From: Bathynomus jamesi
Lineage: Eukaryota > Arthropoda > Malacostraca > Isopoda > Cirolanidae
Direction: 5' to 3'
Assembly (NCBI GenBank): GCA_023014485.1
Contig: JAJOZX010003221.1
Location: 1-64,000, forward strand
Length of the DNA stretch: 64,000 nucleotides
Notes under the pieces: model-generated
The model's database searches: none
What the model was told of the DNA's origin: nothing
What the model saw: only the letters and a program-made list of their open reading frames with translations
Part shown: positions 33,803 through 45,111 of the stretch, piece by piece
Position numbering within the stretch: the first letter of the stretch is position 1
Layout: every line of letters begins with the position of its first letter
Made by a program: the position numbers and the translations under genes

Positions 33803-34487
33803 TTTAGGTACCCCTCGACACAAGAGTTTCTTGAAAAGTTTGTGATGGTTAACTCTATCAAATGCTTTGGATGCATTAAAAAAACAGGAATATACATTGC
33901 TGTTTGACATCTTGTACTTTAGGACGGCTTCCTTTAGCATATAAATAAACATGTCAGTACCATGTTTCACTCGAAAGCCAAATTGATTGTCATAAGTCTG
34001 CAAGTAAGTGTTTATCCTATTATAAATGACATATTCTAGCACTTTAGAAAGTATACTGGCAAGTGCTATTGGCCTATAATTATTCTTATCACAGATACTA
34101 GCACCCTTATTTTTGACAACTGACAACAATAAAACTGATAAAATGGACTGTGGCAAGTACCCATGTATCATACAGCTTATGAAACACATTGCAAGCATAG
34201 GTATTATACGAAGGCTACAACATTTTAAATGTTCTGCTTGTATGCCATCTAGGCCACAACTTTTGTTATCATCTAACTTATGAATAGCCTGCCAGATTTC
34301 TGCGTCATGAATTAGTAGATCCTCAGAGCGTTTTACATTTAGGTATATATTTCGTCTATACCCCCCCCCCCCCCCCCGAGACAATTAAATAGGGTTTCAT
34401 AATGATTTTTCCACAGTTCTGCAATGTTTTTTGCACCATGTACACCCTCTATTACATTTGGCAAGTTAAGATTACTATTGTTAATAA
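33803..34487 (-). pseudogene. LINE reverse transcriptase, N-terminal part
   Basis: The minus-strand reading has classical non-LTR reverse transcriptase blocks in order: HKLDDNKSCGLDGIQAEHLK, LSVVKNKGASICDKNNYRPI, LASILSKVLEYVIYNRINTY, QFGFRVKHGTDMFIYMLKEA, and SCFFNASKAFDRVNHHKLFK, where the first catalytic Asp of F-x-D-x-S/K-A-F-D is replaced by Asn (FNASKAFD). The upstream part (NLPNVIEGVHGAKNIAELWK) is interrupted by a C/G homopolymer (34363-34378). It continues at 31456 across the Merlin element. Confidence 0.88.
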
Positions 34488-34489
34488 TT

Positions 34490-35207
34490 CAGTGATATAG
34501 TCGAGACCATCAAGTCCGAGACTGAGACCGAGACCGAGACCTGATCCTGTGAGACCAAGATCGAGACCGAGATCAAAGGTTCGAGATCGAGATCTACCTT
34601 CCGAGATCGAGACCCTTAAAATTCGAGACCGAGATCGAGACCGAGCTCATGCCCTTTCAATTTGTTTTACACTACTATGGAAATGTGAAGGGTTGTCGAG
34701 TTATTCTATGCTTTATTGAATTTATCGGTACTGTTTTCTTTATGCTGTATTTCTTGCATTATTTTTGTGTGAATCATTTTATTTTTTCAAATATATATTG
34801 GATGGGGGCGATAATCGTTTTTATCACGCCACAGAGGTTGACACGCCGTTTGGCAACACTAAGTGGCCTTATAATATATACTTATATATATAATATATAT
34901 ATAATTCTCTATTTAGTGTTTCCATTTTCAATAAAATTAATCTGACGGGGGCGGGGGTCCCTTACTTTTACAAACTTTCATAAACATTCTGAATTGTGTA
35001 TGTTCAACCAAGCCACCATCATGAGTATGCCAATAACATGTATTTTTCATTACGGTCTCGAGAGGTCTCGAAAGGTCTCGGGGAGAAAAACCGAGACCGC
35101 ATCTGTCGAGACCGAGATCGAGACCGAGATCTAAATAGCGGAGAACGAGATCGAGATCGAGATCTGCAAATTGGGTCTCGAGATCGGTCTCGAGACATAC
35201 ATCACTG
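34490..35207. mobile_element. hAT-like MITE with TCGAGACC subterminal repeats
   Basis: Ends CAGTGATATAGTCGAGACC at 34490 and the complement of CAGTGATGTATGTCTCGAGACC at 35207. Flanking repeats gttaata(a/t) at 34480-34487 and 35208-35215 make an imperfect 8-bp duplication. The outer 120-150 bp on both sides are filled with GAGACC/GAGATC repeats; the middle has no ORF except AT-rich short ones. No transposase is encoded. Confidence 0.82.
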
Positions 35208-35417
35208 GTTAATATCAATGTCGTACTTTACCATTTACCGTTTTTTGTATCTTTCTCAGCATGTTGAAAAAAACTCAATTGTATTTAATCATTTTATGTC
35301 TTTCTTTATTTAAACATTTTTTTTTTGCAGAAATAAGAAACGCAATACAAACTATTTATAATATTTAACCCTTCATGTAAAATAAGGTATTATTGAATGT
35401 TTCACCAACACTGAAAT
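35208..35417. other. LINE flank or unassigned AT-rich DNA
   Basis: On the minus strand a few codons (AEKDTKNGKW) resemble a LINE linker upstream of the reverse transcriptase, but the similarity is too short to be firm. Nothing else is recognised. Confidence 0.35.
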
Positions 35418-35616
35418 TAATATCCAAAATACATTTTTCTAATGTATTTTGGTGTGTTCTGTTCAAATATGACCTTCATATCTTGCGCAAATGAACCGAA
35501 ACAAAGTTATGAAACATTAAGGTTTTCCTATGTTTTGGTTCATTTTTGCTAGAAATGAAGGTCAAATATGAACCAAACACACCAAAATACATTAGAAAAA
35601 TGTATTTTGGATATTA
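35418..35616. repeat. Foldback element 4 (hairpin)
   Basis: Arms begin 'taatatccaaaatacatttt' and end with its complement at 35616; inside are 'tggtgtgttctgttcaaata' and 'ccttcatatcttgcgcaaat' and their complements, around a loop near 35500-35530. It belongs to the same family as foldbacks 1 and 3. Confidence 0.87.
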
Positions 35617-35639
35617 ACAAAAACCAAACGGGCTAATTC

Positions 35640-36075
35640 AATAAGTATCCGCACTTTTTATTTTCACAATTTTATTTTCACATCTGATAGATTATAAATA
35701 CATCACTTCTCAACATAGTCTCCCTGTTTCTCAATACACTTAGTCCAGCGATCTACAAGCTTCCTAATGCCATTACAAAAGAATGTTTTTGGCTGTGTGC
35801 GTAGCCAGTCATGCACCGCCTCCTTCAGGTCATTATCGCCTTGGAATTGCTGACCTATCAAAGCGTCTTTTAGTGGTCCAAACAGGTAAAAATCCGAAGG
35901 TGCCAGGTCTGGACTGTAGGCTGGATGGTCGAGAACTTCAAATTTAAGTTCTTGAAGGCATTTTCTAGTCTGTGCAGCGGTATGAGGGCGCGCATTGTCG
36001 TGTAACACAATAACACCTTGACAATCTCCCTCTCCGTTTTGTGCGAATTTCTTGCTTTAACTCATTCCGAAGCAT
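35640..36075 (-). pseudogene. Mariner-type transposase, C-terminal half
   Basis: The minus strand reads LKQEIRTKRRGRLSR and, after a frame change near 36010, VIVLHDNARPHTAAQTRKC and HPAYSPDLAPSDFYLF, with the second Asp (HDNARPH) and the third (SPDLAPSDFYLF) of a mariner DDE/D triad, then a tail ending KCIEKQGDYVEK. The first Asp is missing. The N-terminus may correspond to the palindrome at 36175-36375. The left end at 35640 has a possible inverted terminus 'ctaattcaataagtatccgc'. Confidence 0.82.
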
Positions 36076-36174
36076 GTCAGAATATGAATAATGATAATGA
36101 TAACCTTGAACATTATCTAGAGCGTGGAACTACAGTAATAAGTGTGTGTGTATATATATAACCTAACCTCAACG

Positions 36175-36375
36175 CAGAAGGCGTTTTGTGTGTTGCAGTT
36201 TTCGAGCTGTAAATCGGTAGTCACAGTGCAGCGTGAGTTTCGTCGACGTTACAGAACAGATCCACCAGATGCTCTGAGCACCCGGTGGATCTGTTCTGTA
36301 ACGTCGACGAAACTCACGCTGCACTGTGACTACCGATTTACAGCTCGAAAACTGCAACACACAAAACGCCTTCTG
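36175..36375. repeat. Perfect palindrome: inverted duplicate of a transposase N-terminus
   Basis: Two 92-bp arms, 36175-36266 and 36284-36375, are perfect complements with a 17-bp spacer. The arm on the minus strand encodes MASAQQKAFCVLQF, SVVTVQREF and YRTDPP, a helix-turn-helix stretch common at the N-terminus of some Tc1/mariner-type transposases (DUF4817-like). The ORFs seen on both strands are the same coding sequence read from each arm. A cruciform or hairpin RNA is possible. Confidence 0.92.
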
Positions 36376-36591
36376 CTGTGCGGATGCCATTTTCACACTG
36401 ACTGTTTGTTGCTAGGCTAGGCCATGGCATGACTTTGGAGCCCTCTCGCGGTGATCTTGTAAAACTCGGAGATTTCCTCTTTCATGTGGTGTATGCCCAG
36501 TTGATGCACGGTTGATAGGTACGGAAGTATTCTCAGTTGAAATCGGATGAATCAGTTTGAATAGCCATGTAAATCTTTTATTACTTGTAGA
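36376..36591. other. Unassigned spacer, left flank of the GATC-rich hAT
   Basis: No gene or terminal repeat. Bases 36584-36591 (cttgtaga) form the target duplication of the next element. Confidence 0.4.
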
Positions 36592-36780
36592 CAGAGATGG
36601 GCAAGATCACCAACTTTGGTGATCTTGAAGATCAAGATCAGATCACCAGAAAAATGTGATCTTGAAGATCAAGATCAGATCACCAGAAAAATGTGATCTT
36701 GAAGATCCAGATCAAGATCGTGATCTTGAAGATCACTTTTCAAGATCACTTTTTAAGATCACTTTTATATGAATTGAAAA
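36592..36780. repeat. Left subterminal GATC repeats of the hAT
   Basis: Runs of gatcttgaagatcaagatcag in alternating orientation. The motif AAGATCTT is self-complementary. The mirror image is at 43840-44017. These are probable transposase-binding sites, by analogy with subterminal repeats of hAT elements; this role is inferred. Confidence 0.8.
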
Positions 36781-37086
36781 AAGTTGTACTCTTGTAGAGT
36801 AAACAAAAACAAATTATTTTGTTAATCACTCCTGAAAAGTATCACTCCTAATACTCCCCTGAGGGCTGAGGCAATACAAGCATCGCATCCTACCCATGTC
36901 ACCTGATCTAAACCACGGGGATTGACGATTCCCCTTTCAGTTTTTCAGGTGGTAAACTTAAAACTTAGTATTATCATAACTTATCAGCAAAGAAAAAACT
37001 ATTAAATGACCTACATATAGTTTTTAGTTCTATTTTTCTCAATTCTCATTTCACCAGGTCCATAACCCATATCAATGAATGGTCAG

Positions 37087-40000
37087 TTGGGCGGATCGAA
37101 AATGAGGTTTTTAAACTTTTTTCGAAATTCAAATATGGCTAGTGCGGAAAATATGTGGGTGCTATAGATAATGACTGTGCATAAATATTAGTCCTGCGAA
37201 ATTATATCTTCAGGTGCCACAAAGCCGTCGAAAAAAGTGAAATATAATGATTTTCTTATATTCTGCATTAGTACAATAACTGAAACTTACTTGTTATTAT
37301 TATATATTAAGTGTTCCAATTACCAAAATAGTTACTGAATTACGCAGCTCTTACTTTATTTAGATCAATGTTCTTTTGATTAATGATCTAAATAATCCAG
37401 AACTCACCACGAGGAGGTGGCTGCGTGTCGAGCTCCACCCATGCCCTCCCAACCACCCATCCTTGCGCATGTTTTTTTCTATTAACGTTTTATTTAAACT
37501 TTATATTCAGCTTTACTTTCGAATGATGGCAATTTTTTACGTGACTGAAGTGTTGATCTTATGAAGCCATCTCGCGCGTTCAATCCAAATACTTTTGATG
37601 ATGCTTCAGTCACTAATTTTACCATTCTTTCTACTACTTGTGGATGACAAGGGAATTTCTCGAATGGAGGGGTACTCTTGTTTTCTATGAATTCTTCAAT
37701 CTCATTTTCTGTCAGGTGTCTTGTCACAGGTGGTTCAGTGACAATGCATTTTTGCCAATTAATTAAATCAGTATAATCAGTAGCTTCAAATTGAATAACA
37801 GGTACTGTGAAACGCCTCACAACTTTTTCCTTGTTTGTTTGCCTTGCTTTCTTTATTCGCCTCCACGCTAATTCTCTTATGGCGCTGCGGTCATCATGAA
37901 TCATTGATGCTAGAATATTTTCTGGATTTGCAAAAAATGCATTTCTTTGTATGACAGGGTTTACAATATCCTTTACTTCATCATTCAGTGTTCTTGTTAG
38001 TTCAATAGTTTTGAAAACATGTTTTGAGCCATTGACAAAAGACGTACTTTGCTTAATAGAAAACCACATTGGGATGTAGACCTTCATTATAAAAGAAGCA
38101 ATGTTCATGAGGTTCTCAGATGGACTTACAGTTGAAACGTATAGACGAAGCAAACGATTTGCTGTAGTCAGCCATCGTGAATGTGCCATTTTGCCTGGAC
38201 TACGATGAGCAAGATCCCTTTGTTATGGCCTGATGAATATCAATTAGATATTTTTGGTCGGTGCTAAGATCTTCACAGTCTACAGTTGGTTCCTCAGCAT
38301 CAATCCTTTCAAACTTGACAATAGGAAGACTCTCACAGTTCTCTAATTCCCTGCCAATAGGACCGGTGAATCCGCGGGGGCCAGATGTTTTTCCATCCAG
38401 CTTTGCAACTAAATGGCGTAATGGCAATTCATTGGCATGGAGCTGGCACACTAAATGTTGAACTGGCTTCTTCAGCTTCAATTCTATAAGCCTTATAACG
38501 CCTCCCTTTTCTCCAGTGTTGACTGCTGCACCATCGCATCCAATGGCAACAAGGTTTTCCAGGTTCATGTCATTATTTCCAATATACTAAAACATTCCTT
38601 TACATATTTCTTCAGCTGATCCAGAATTCACAGAATAATGGCCCAAATAATCTGAACCAGGTTCTCTCACTAAAGTGATATGTTCTTCAGTTACCTTCTT
38701 CTGATATACTTTGGACTCTTTTTTTTTCTTGGAAGAGTGTAGAATCTTTTCGACCATCAAAATAGATTCCTCTGATTGGGACCTGATTTTGATCTTTCAT
38801 AATTTCTGATCTCTTCTTTTGTCTTTCTCTTCTGATTTTACTCCTATCCACTACTTCAGATGTATTGTCAATAGAAACTTCTCCAATATCTTGCAATACT
38901 GCACTAACAATGAATGCTGCAGCTCGATCTGAAACTGCAGTCCTGTCACAAGCAGTAGCCACTGAAGGTAGATTTGTAGTTTTCCTTTTCTTGAATAATT
39001 GTTCTTCAGGTTGTTCGAGCTTTCTCTTCGAGCTAACTGGCTCTGGAAATGTATCGTCTGATATTTCGCCAGATTCACTTTCACTATTTGATGTCGATGA
39101 TGATAATTCAACATTTGTATCCTGCAATTTCTCCTGTGAAGATTCTTTGGTGAGCCTCACAGCTTCTTTTTGCTTTCTTAGCAACGTAGATGCTTTTTTC
39201 TTTGAGAGTGTAATATCTACTCTATCAATAAACAGTTTTCTTTCACTCCTTTGATCTAAGAGGAACGTCACTTCTTCCTATGGAACCGTTTTTTCTTTGG
39301 GACAAGAACATTGTGTTAGTACTTTGCACTTGCACGCTGCAATGTCAAAAAGTTTCGTGTGTGCTTCTTTTTTGAACATATCAATCTTTGCTTTGTAAGC
39401 TTCAGAATTTTTTCTGCTTTGGTATGGCTTCATAATGACACGATACTTTTCGTGGTAGCTTCTGAACATTGTTTCAATTCGCCTGTCTGACAGAATTGGG
39501 ACGGAAGCACTTTCCCAAATTGTTTTCAATTTATCAACAACTTGCTCTAATATTTGAGATATTGAAGGATCTTTATTAGTATTCTGTTTCAAATCGTTTC
39601 TTACAAACAAGTAATATTTAAAAACTCCTTCGTATGTAGGAAGATTCCTGTGCCACAAATCTTCCCCCATACCAAACATGGGGCACTCAGTTGAGGCCCT
39701 GGTTGATTTTGCACAAACTCGAGACATTTTGAAAGTATACAAATCTGAAAAAGAAAGAGCTAATATCAATTATACGTTAATTTCAGTTAATAGTACATGG
39801 CAAACTTAGGGCAACACAATACAGAAATGCAAAATATATAAGAAATATAGTTTAGACTATCTGAGTAACGCCAACAACAGAACACCCACCTGCTACGAGA
39901 GCGACAGCTACACTGAACCGAGGTACTCACGTGACAGCTGAGTGAGCTGACTATAGAAAACTGTTTTTAGAGAATAGAAACTTTTTTTAAAGGTTGACTG

Positions 40001-40237
40001 AGCTATTTTTATACAAGTGTGAATAAATTCTTGTCTATTGTGCATCGTGGACTCTTCTGTAATCATTGGTTAAAATCTGCTTTTTTCAATTTTTTTCAAT
40101 ATTGAAGGTCATTGTGGCACCTGAAGATATTAATGTTATGATTTTAAATTTATACCAGCTTATTTCCTCACTACTCCACACATTTTCCACACTAGCCAAT
40201 TTGAAAATTCGAAAAATGAGTTTTTCACTCCGCCCTA
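37087..40237 (-). mobile_element. DDE-type transposon of uncertain superfamily, nested in the hAT
   Basis: Inverted ends TTGGGCGG at 37087 and the complement of TAGGGCGG at 40237, extended inward by similar stretches (ggctagtg(c/t)ggaaaat(a/g)tgtgg and gcacctgaagat). Both sides are flanked by ATGGTCAG (37079-37086, 40238-40245), a perfect 8-bp duplication. It encodes a minus-strand protein with RNase H-fold motifs (see next entry). Eight-bp duplications occur in hAT, P, Merlin and others; the short TIR does not match those I know. Confidence 0.85.
37494..39727 (-). pseudogene. Putative DDE-like transposase of unassigned family, decayed
   Basis: Starts MSRVCAKSTRAS (39727). An N-terminal helical region with RIETMFRSYHEKYRVIMKP and a Cys cluster (CKCKVLTQCSCPK) leads to GIYFDGRKDST (candidate first Asp), AIGCDGAAVNTG (second Asp), QLHANELPLRHL, GPRGFTGPIG, HSRWLTTANRLLRL (RW) and CHPQVVERMVKLVTEAS (candidate Glu). 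The D, D, H, RW, E order is hAT-like, but the flanking motifs are not those of hAT. I have seen similar motifs in uncharacterised insect and invertebrate proteins but cannot name the family. A TAG at 39275-39277, frame changes near 38690 and 38200 and a stop near 38585 disable it. Confidence 0.75.
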
Positions 40238-40381
40238 ATGGTCAGCATATATAAGTAAACATTTTTTACATAGAATTTAATTTTACAGTTTTACTGCAGT
40301 ACGCAATTACTGACAATATAAGGGTAAAAACCGCAAGTTAAGAGTGTTAATTTAATGTTCAACCGCTGTAAACATTTGCTT

Positions 40382-43300
40382 TCAGCAAAACCAATTGTTC
40401 AAAGTTACCATCCGAGAGACGACTTCGTTTGGGGCTATGAACCATGCCAGCAAACGAAAACAACCGTGTTCCACTGGTGCAGAGGAAGGTAGCGTGGTGT
40501 TATACCTCTTGAAGATCTTCTTTATAGCAGGATACCTATCTAAAGAGTCGAGTGCCTTACTGGTGTCCTGCAAATAATTGAGGACTTCCAAGTCTTCCTT
40601 GTTGTTAGGAGCAGAGAATGAGCCGTCCATAGTTCTAGAAATCGTCTTCAGATGATGAGTCTGAGTTCACCGAACTATTACCACTGCTGTCAGAATTACA
40701 ATTTCTTACAGCCATTTGCAGCTTGTCTTTTACTTGAGACTTGATTGCTTCATGATCGCCGAAATTAGGCCCTTGCAACAATGATATCCATCTAAGTTTG
40801 AAATACGGATGAGATACTGAGGCCAAAACGGCATCAGTTACCTCGGGGCTCAACGACAAAAAATGACCAAATCTGGCATTGAAGCCAGAGACGACTGCTG
40901 CCAGTAATGGCATGCAGTGTCTCAAGCGCAGGTCGTTTGGTTGGATAGGCTCCAATCTTGCGAGGGCATCTTGAGTCACTAGGACTGTTGGAAGAAGACA
41001 ACCGTAGTAGCATTCTTTCTCTGCCTGTAATTTGTTGAGGGCTGCTGCAATTGGTTTTAGAACAGACAAATATTCTGAAATAAATTCCAATTCATTGTCT
41101 TTGAGGATGGGTAGATTCAGTTCTTCAAGAGCTACATTCACGTCGTTCTTATGTTTATATATTTGGCTTAATGAGTCGTACATTGAGTTCCATCGGGTGA
41201 CGCATGGGTATCTAAATTGGACGCCAGTTATTTCCTGTATTTTTTCTGCTGACTTGGGTTTACCAGCAGCATTCCACAGCGCCGAACATTTTCCCATTGC
41301 AGAATGCTTTATCTTCTTTAGTCCAGGTGAATTCAGTCCTTTATCTGCATCAGTTGTTGCTACCAAGTTCAATGTGTGGGAGGCACATCGAATATGGGAT
41401 GATAGTTTCACTGACTCCTCTCCATGCTCTCCTGAATGTTCAGGAAAGTTGCTGATGATAACCTCTTCATCTGAATCTTTTTCATCATCATCTTCATCTG
41501 CATCATCTTCATCAATGTCGTCAGTACGATTCTGAACACGAACACCGAACTCTTTAAAGCATTTCACCATGTTCGATGCATTGTCGGTGACTGTAGATAC
41601 AACTTTTCTATAAGATAAACCATGCTCCGAGTTGATCCTGTCCAATATTCCAGCAATTTTATCAAAGCTATGTGTTCCACGAAATCTTCGGCATGCCAGT
41701 GCAGCTGATCCTCGCGACAAGTCATCATTGATCTGTAATGTAAGAATATAAAATCAATGTTTGTATGAACATTTTTTTAAGCTTAATTTAATAATATTGG
41801 TTAGACACGCACCAGCTAAACTGCGCCACCAAACATTGAAGAGAAGAACTGTGATATAAAGGAGGCAATTCAGCGATGAGTCGCCTACCATACCACTACA
41901 TCAGTGACCCATCCCATAAGAGCAAAATGTGGAAGAGTCCATATTCACAGGCTGTGAATATGGACTCTTCCACATTTTGCTGTGAATCAGACACAATGAC
42001 AGATGACAGAATCAGTGAATTAGTGTGAAATTACTGTGAATCACAGCAAAATGAAGACTCACCAAATTAATGAATGAGGAACACATGTCGAATAATTGAA
42101 AAGATTATACTATAAGTCTATCAGACTATCAGTCTATCACCAATGGTCAATTTATCAATTATATAAAAATAATACACTAAATCAATAGCATACCCAATGC
42201 GCAGTGACTCCCATGAAACTGCGGTGATTAGTTGACCATATGTCGCATGTAACACACACATGGTCAACTGCTGCCAGTTTTGCTTGTATGTCTTCCTTCA
42301 TTGTACTGGTTGTTGTTGCAAGAGATCTAGCCAGGGTGCGTCTAGATGGCATCTGAACAGCCGGGTTGACGTCTGAAAAAAATATTTAAAAATTAAAACA
42401 AATACAATAGATTAGCTATGGAAAAAATATCAAAATATTTAGCTAGGCTAGCGATAGTCTAATGTTCATACAAATAATATGATTAATTATTTTAATCAGA
42501 TATTAGCTATGGAAAAAATAGCAAAATATTTGAGTTATACTAACATGAAAGAAGATCCTTAAATTCATGTAGTTCAACTAGGCTCAATGGTAGGAGCCCA
42601 TTAGCCACAAGCGAGAGAATCTTCTTTTCAAGGATATCCTTGCATATTGGTGGTCCTGGTTTTTGCTTGGAAATGTGGAACATGCTTAGTGTTGACTGCT
42701 TGGCAATTTTGGCAGGGCCAGCATTGCTGCCGCTGGCATCTTCTTTAGCTGGACGCTTGCGAGATTTCTTCTCCGATTCATATTCACCCAAAAGATCCGA
42801 ATGTAGTTTCTGCACAAGAAAATAAATTATTATCATGCGGAGAGACTTCTTGAACACCCTGTATAATATTTATCAGAGTATCAAACTTCTAGTTGAAATT
42901 AATACTTAACAAGATTCTAAAATTTTGTTATCTTTAACTAAAATTATTTTCACCATGATCAGTGCATTTTTATCCTATGTTAAATTGAAAGCCGAATTTC
43001 GTCCTTCAGTAACTAAATAGGAGAAATTACAGACATGGATCAGACAGAGAGAAAGACAGATACACCTGGCGTTTTATTATAGTTGGATATCGGCAGTTTT
43101 TAATGTAGTTACTAGTCCATAATCTATTAATATCTGAAGTGCACAATATATTCAAATGGACGTCTATGTAAATGTAGCATTAGTCTTGTATGGCACCAGT
43201 CACTTAAAATATGACTTGAACCATTATGTTAATGTTGCTACTTACTACTTAGTTACTAAGTAGTACTAACCCTGAGGTGCCTCAGAAGATTGCTTGTTGA

Positions 43301-43526
43301 GTCGAGGCCAGCAGACAGAATTGTAGTTTTCTTTGTACACTGCATACAAATAACTTTGATACTGTTTCCAGTTTTTTCGACAATTTGAAAATATTTTCCG
43401 TTCAATAGCACAGATTGATCCTTATTACCAACATTGTTATCTAAATATATTGAATACTGTTCTGGTGACAACCTAGAATATTTGGTTCCCTTGGGAGCCT
43501 GTTGAAGTTGTAAAATTGCACTCATT
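40382..43526 (-). pseudogene. hAT transposase, four exons, frameshifted
   Basis: Exon 1 (43271-43526) starts MSAILQLQQAPKG and holds a BED-type finger (NGKYFQIVEKTGNSIKVIC, CTKK) and ends at a GTTAGT donor. Exon 2 (42545-42809) has a TTCTTGTGCAG acceptor and encodes QSTLSMFHISKQKPGPPICK. Exon 3 (42194-42372) reads VNPAVQMPSRRTL and VTCDIWSTNHRSFMGVTAHW, containing the first catalytic Asp. Exon 4 (40382-41732) reads DNASNMVKCFKEFG (second Asp), RCASHTLNLVAT, TRWNSMYDSL, and C-terminally PSSAPVE. A one-base shift near 40632 and another in the final block (VE-HGCF for the expected ER-x-FSF) break it; otherwise it appears nearly complete. Confidence 0.86.
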
Positions 43527-44017
43527 ATTAAAAAATTCAATCTGTAAATAAAATATGTTTAGAATTAATTTATTATGAATACGGACCTATAGGCTATATT
43601 TTATGCCTATATATAATAATATATTAATAGAACACTTTTAACATAATTGCACAGTAAATTACACTTTTTACGAGCCTAAATTCCACAGCAACTACACCTT
43701 CCATGAGCCCACGCATGACGCAAGTCACCCAACTAACAGAAAACATAAACAGTCGGTGTTGAACAAAGTTGCCACCAGATGTCGCTTGGACAAAAAACAA
43801 ATGACATTCGCATAGCGGCATATTTAAGAATCTGAAATTAAAAGTGATCTTGAAGTCTAAAGTGATCTTCAAGATCAAGATCACAAGAAATAAAGTGATC
43901 TTAGATCAAGATCAAGATCACCATAATAAAAGTGATCTTCAAGATCAAGATCAGATCACGATCTTGATCTTCAAGATCACGATCTGATCTTGAAGATCAA
44001 GATCGTGCCCATCTCTG

Positions 44018-44438
44018 CTTGTAGATAACAGAGATCAATGTACATAAACTGAAACAAAATATGTTCGTGAAATATAAAACATATAAACTGCATTTGATCA
44101 CACTTTGATATTGAGAATGATACGTAACAAAACTGTTTATTTAACATATTTCCATTTCGCGTACTTAATGACCAAGAACACACAAATGCTACTTGCAATT
44201 ATTAAAATGCAAATTGACTGCTAAATTCCATGATAAATATACACTGGTGTTCATGACAATAATTTATAATATTGCTATTACATTTGCATATGCATATAAT
44301 ACGACATATAACGTCTTATTAGGTGCCATTAATAGTTAGCATTTATAGCAATTCATTCACGAAAGTGTGTGGTGGGGGGGGGGCAAATGGTAGGTTGTCC
44401 TCCCCTTTGTAAAAAGTGAGGGGAACATGTCCCCTGCG
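44018..44438. other. Spacer between two hAT elements
   Basis: No coding sequence recognised; AT-rich with a homopolymer G run at 44373-44381. Confidence 0.4.
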
Positions 44439-45111
44439 CAGGCGCGTATTTGCATATGGGCCAAATGGGCCATGGCCCAAGGTGGCAAATTTTAGGGGGC
44501 GGCAAAATTTTGAGGGCAGTAAAATTCTGGAGGAAAAGTCGTAACAAGAAAAGTATCAAGAAAGTACTTTTTAGGTAGGGAAAAAAATCCAAAATTTCTG
44601 GTATTTTTTTTAGCTAAGAAAACGGAGAAAAGTTAGTAACACTTTAAAAAAAAAAATCTCATGTTTGAACGAAGTCGATTTCAAAGTTGGGCCTTGGGCC
44701 CTTGGCCTTAATATATTTTATTAATTTTAATATCTTTATTTTAAAGCTAATTATTTTTATTTTATTTCAGATTTATTGTTTACACTTTACAGATCTATTT
44801 TGCAACTTTGAACTTTGAAACTGGACAACATTTAAAATTTAAAGACAAGATTGTGTTTATCTCAGTTTAATACAGTAATGGTATTTATAAAAGGTAAGAA
44901 GAAGGCAGTTTTTAAGATAATTTTGAATTTTTTATGTTAACTTAACTGCCTATATGTATGTAGTAAGCAGTTAGAGACCTACTCAGCCTGGCTGAGCTAT
45001 TTTTTTAAAATATATAATTATAATATATTTTATTAATTTTAATAATATATTTCTATTTTAAAATATATTATTTATATTTTTAATTAATTTCAGATGTATT
45101 TGTTTTTTCAG

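Larger units (their letters stand above)
36592..44017 (-). mobile_element. hAT element with introns and GATC-rich subterminal repeats
   Basis: Ends are CAGAGATGGGCAAGATC at 36592 and the complement of CAGAGATGGGCACGATC at 44017. Identical 8-bp duplications CTTGTAGA lie at 36584-36591 and 44018-44025. A separate transposon (37087-40237) lies inside, so the element itself is about 4.3 kb. It has a minus-strand transposase with at least four exons and visible splice sites. GATC(TT)-based repeats fill its terminal 130-190 bp. Confidence 0.92.

Noticed and set aside
33713..34384. Glycine-rich N-terminus of the LINE ORF
   Set aside because: The Gly run comes from the C/G homopolymer at 34363-34378, not from a true protein segment.
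34937..35313. Arg/Asp-repeat and Leu/Asp-repeat ORFs
   Set aside because: These are translations of the GAGACC/GAGATC subterminal repeats of the MITE.
36142..36420. Two overlapping ORFs on opposite strands as separate genes
   Set aside because: They are the two arms of the same perfect palindrome.
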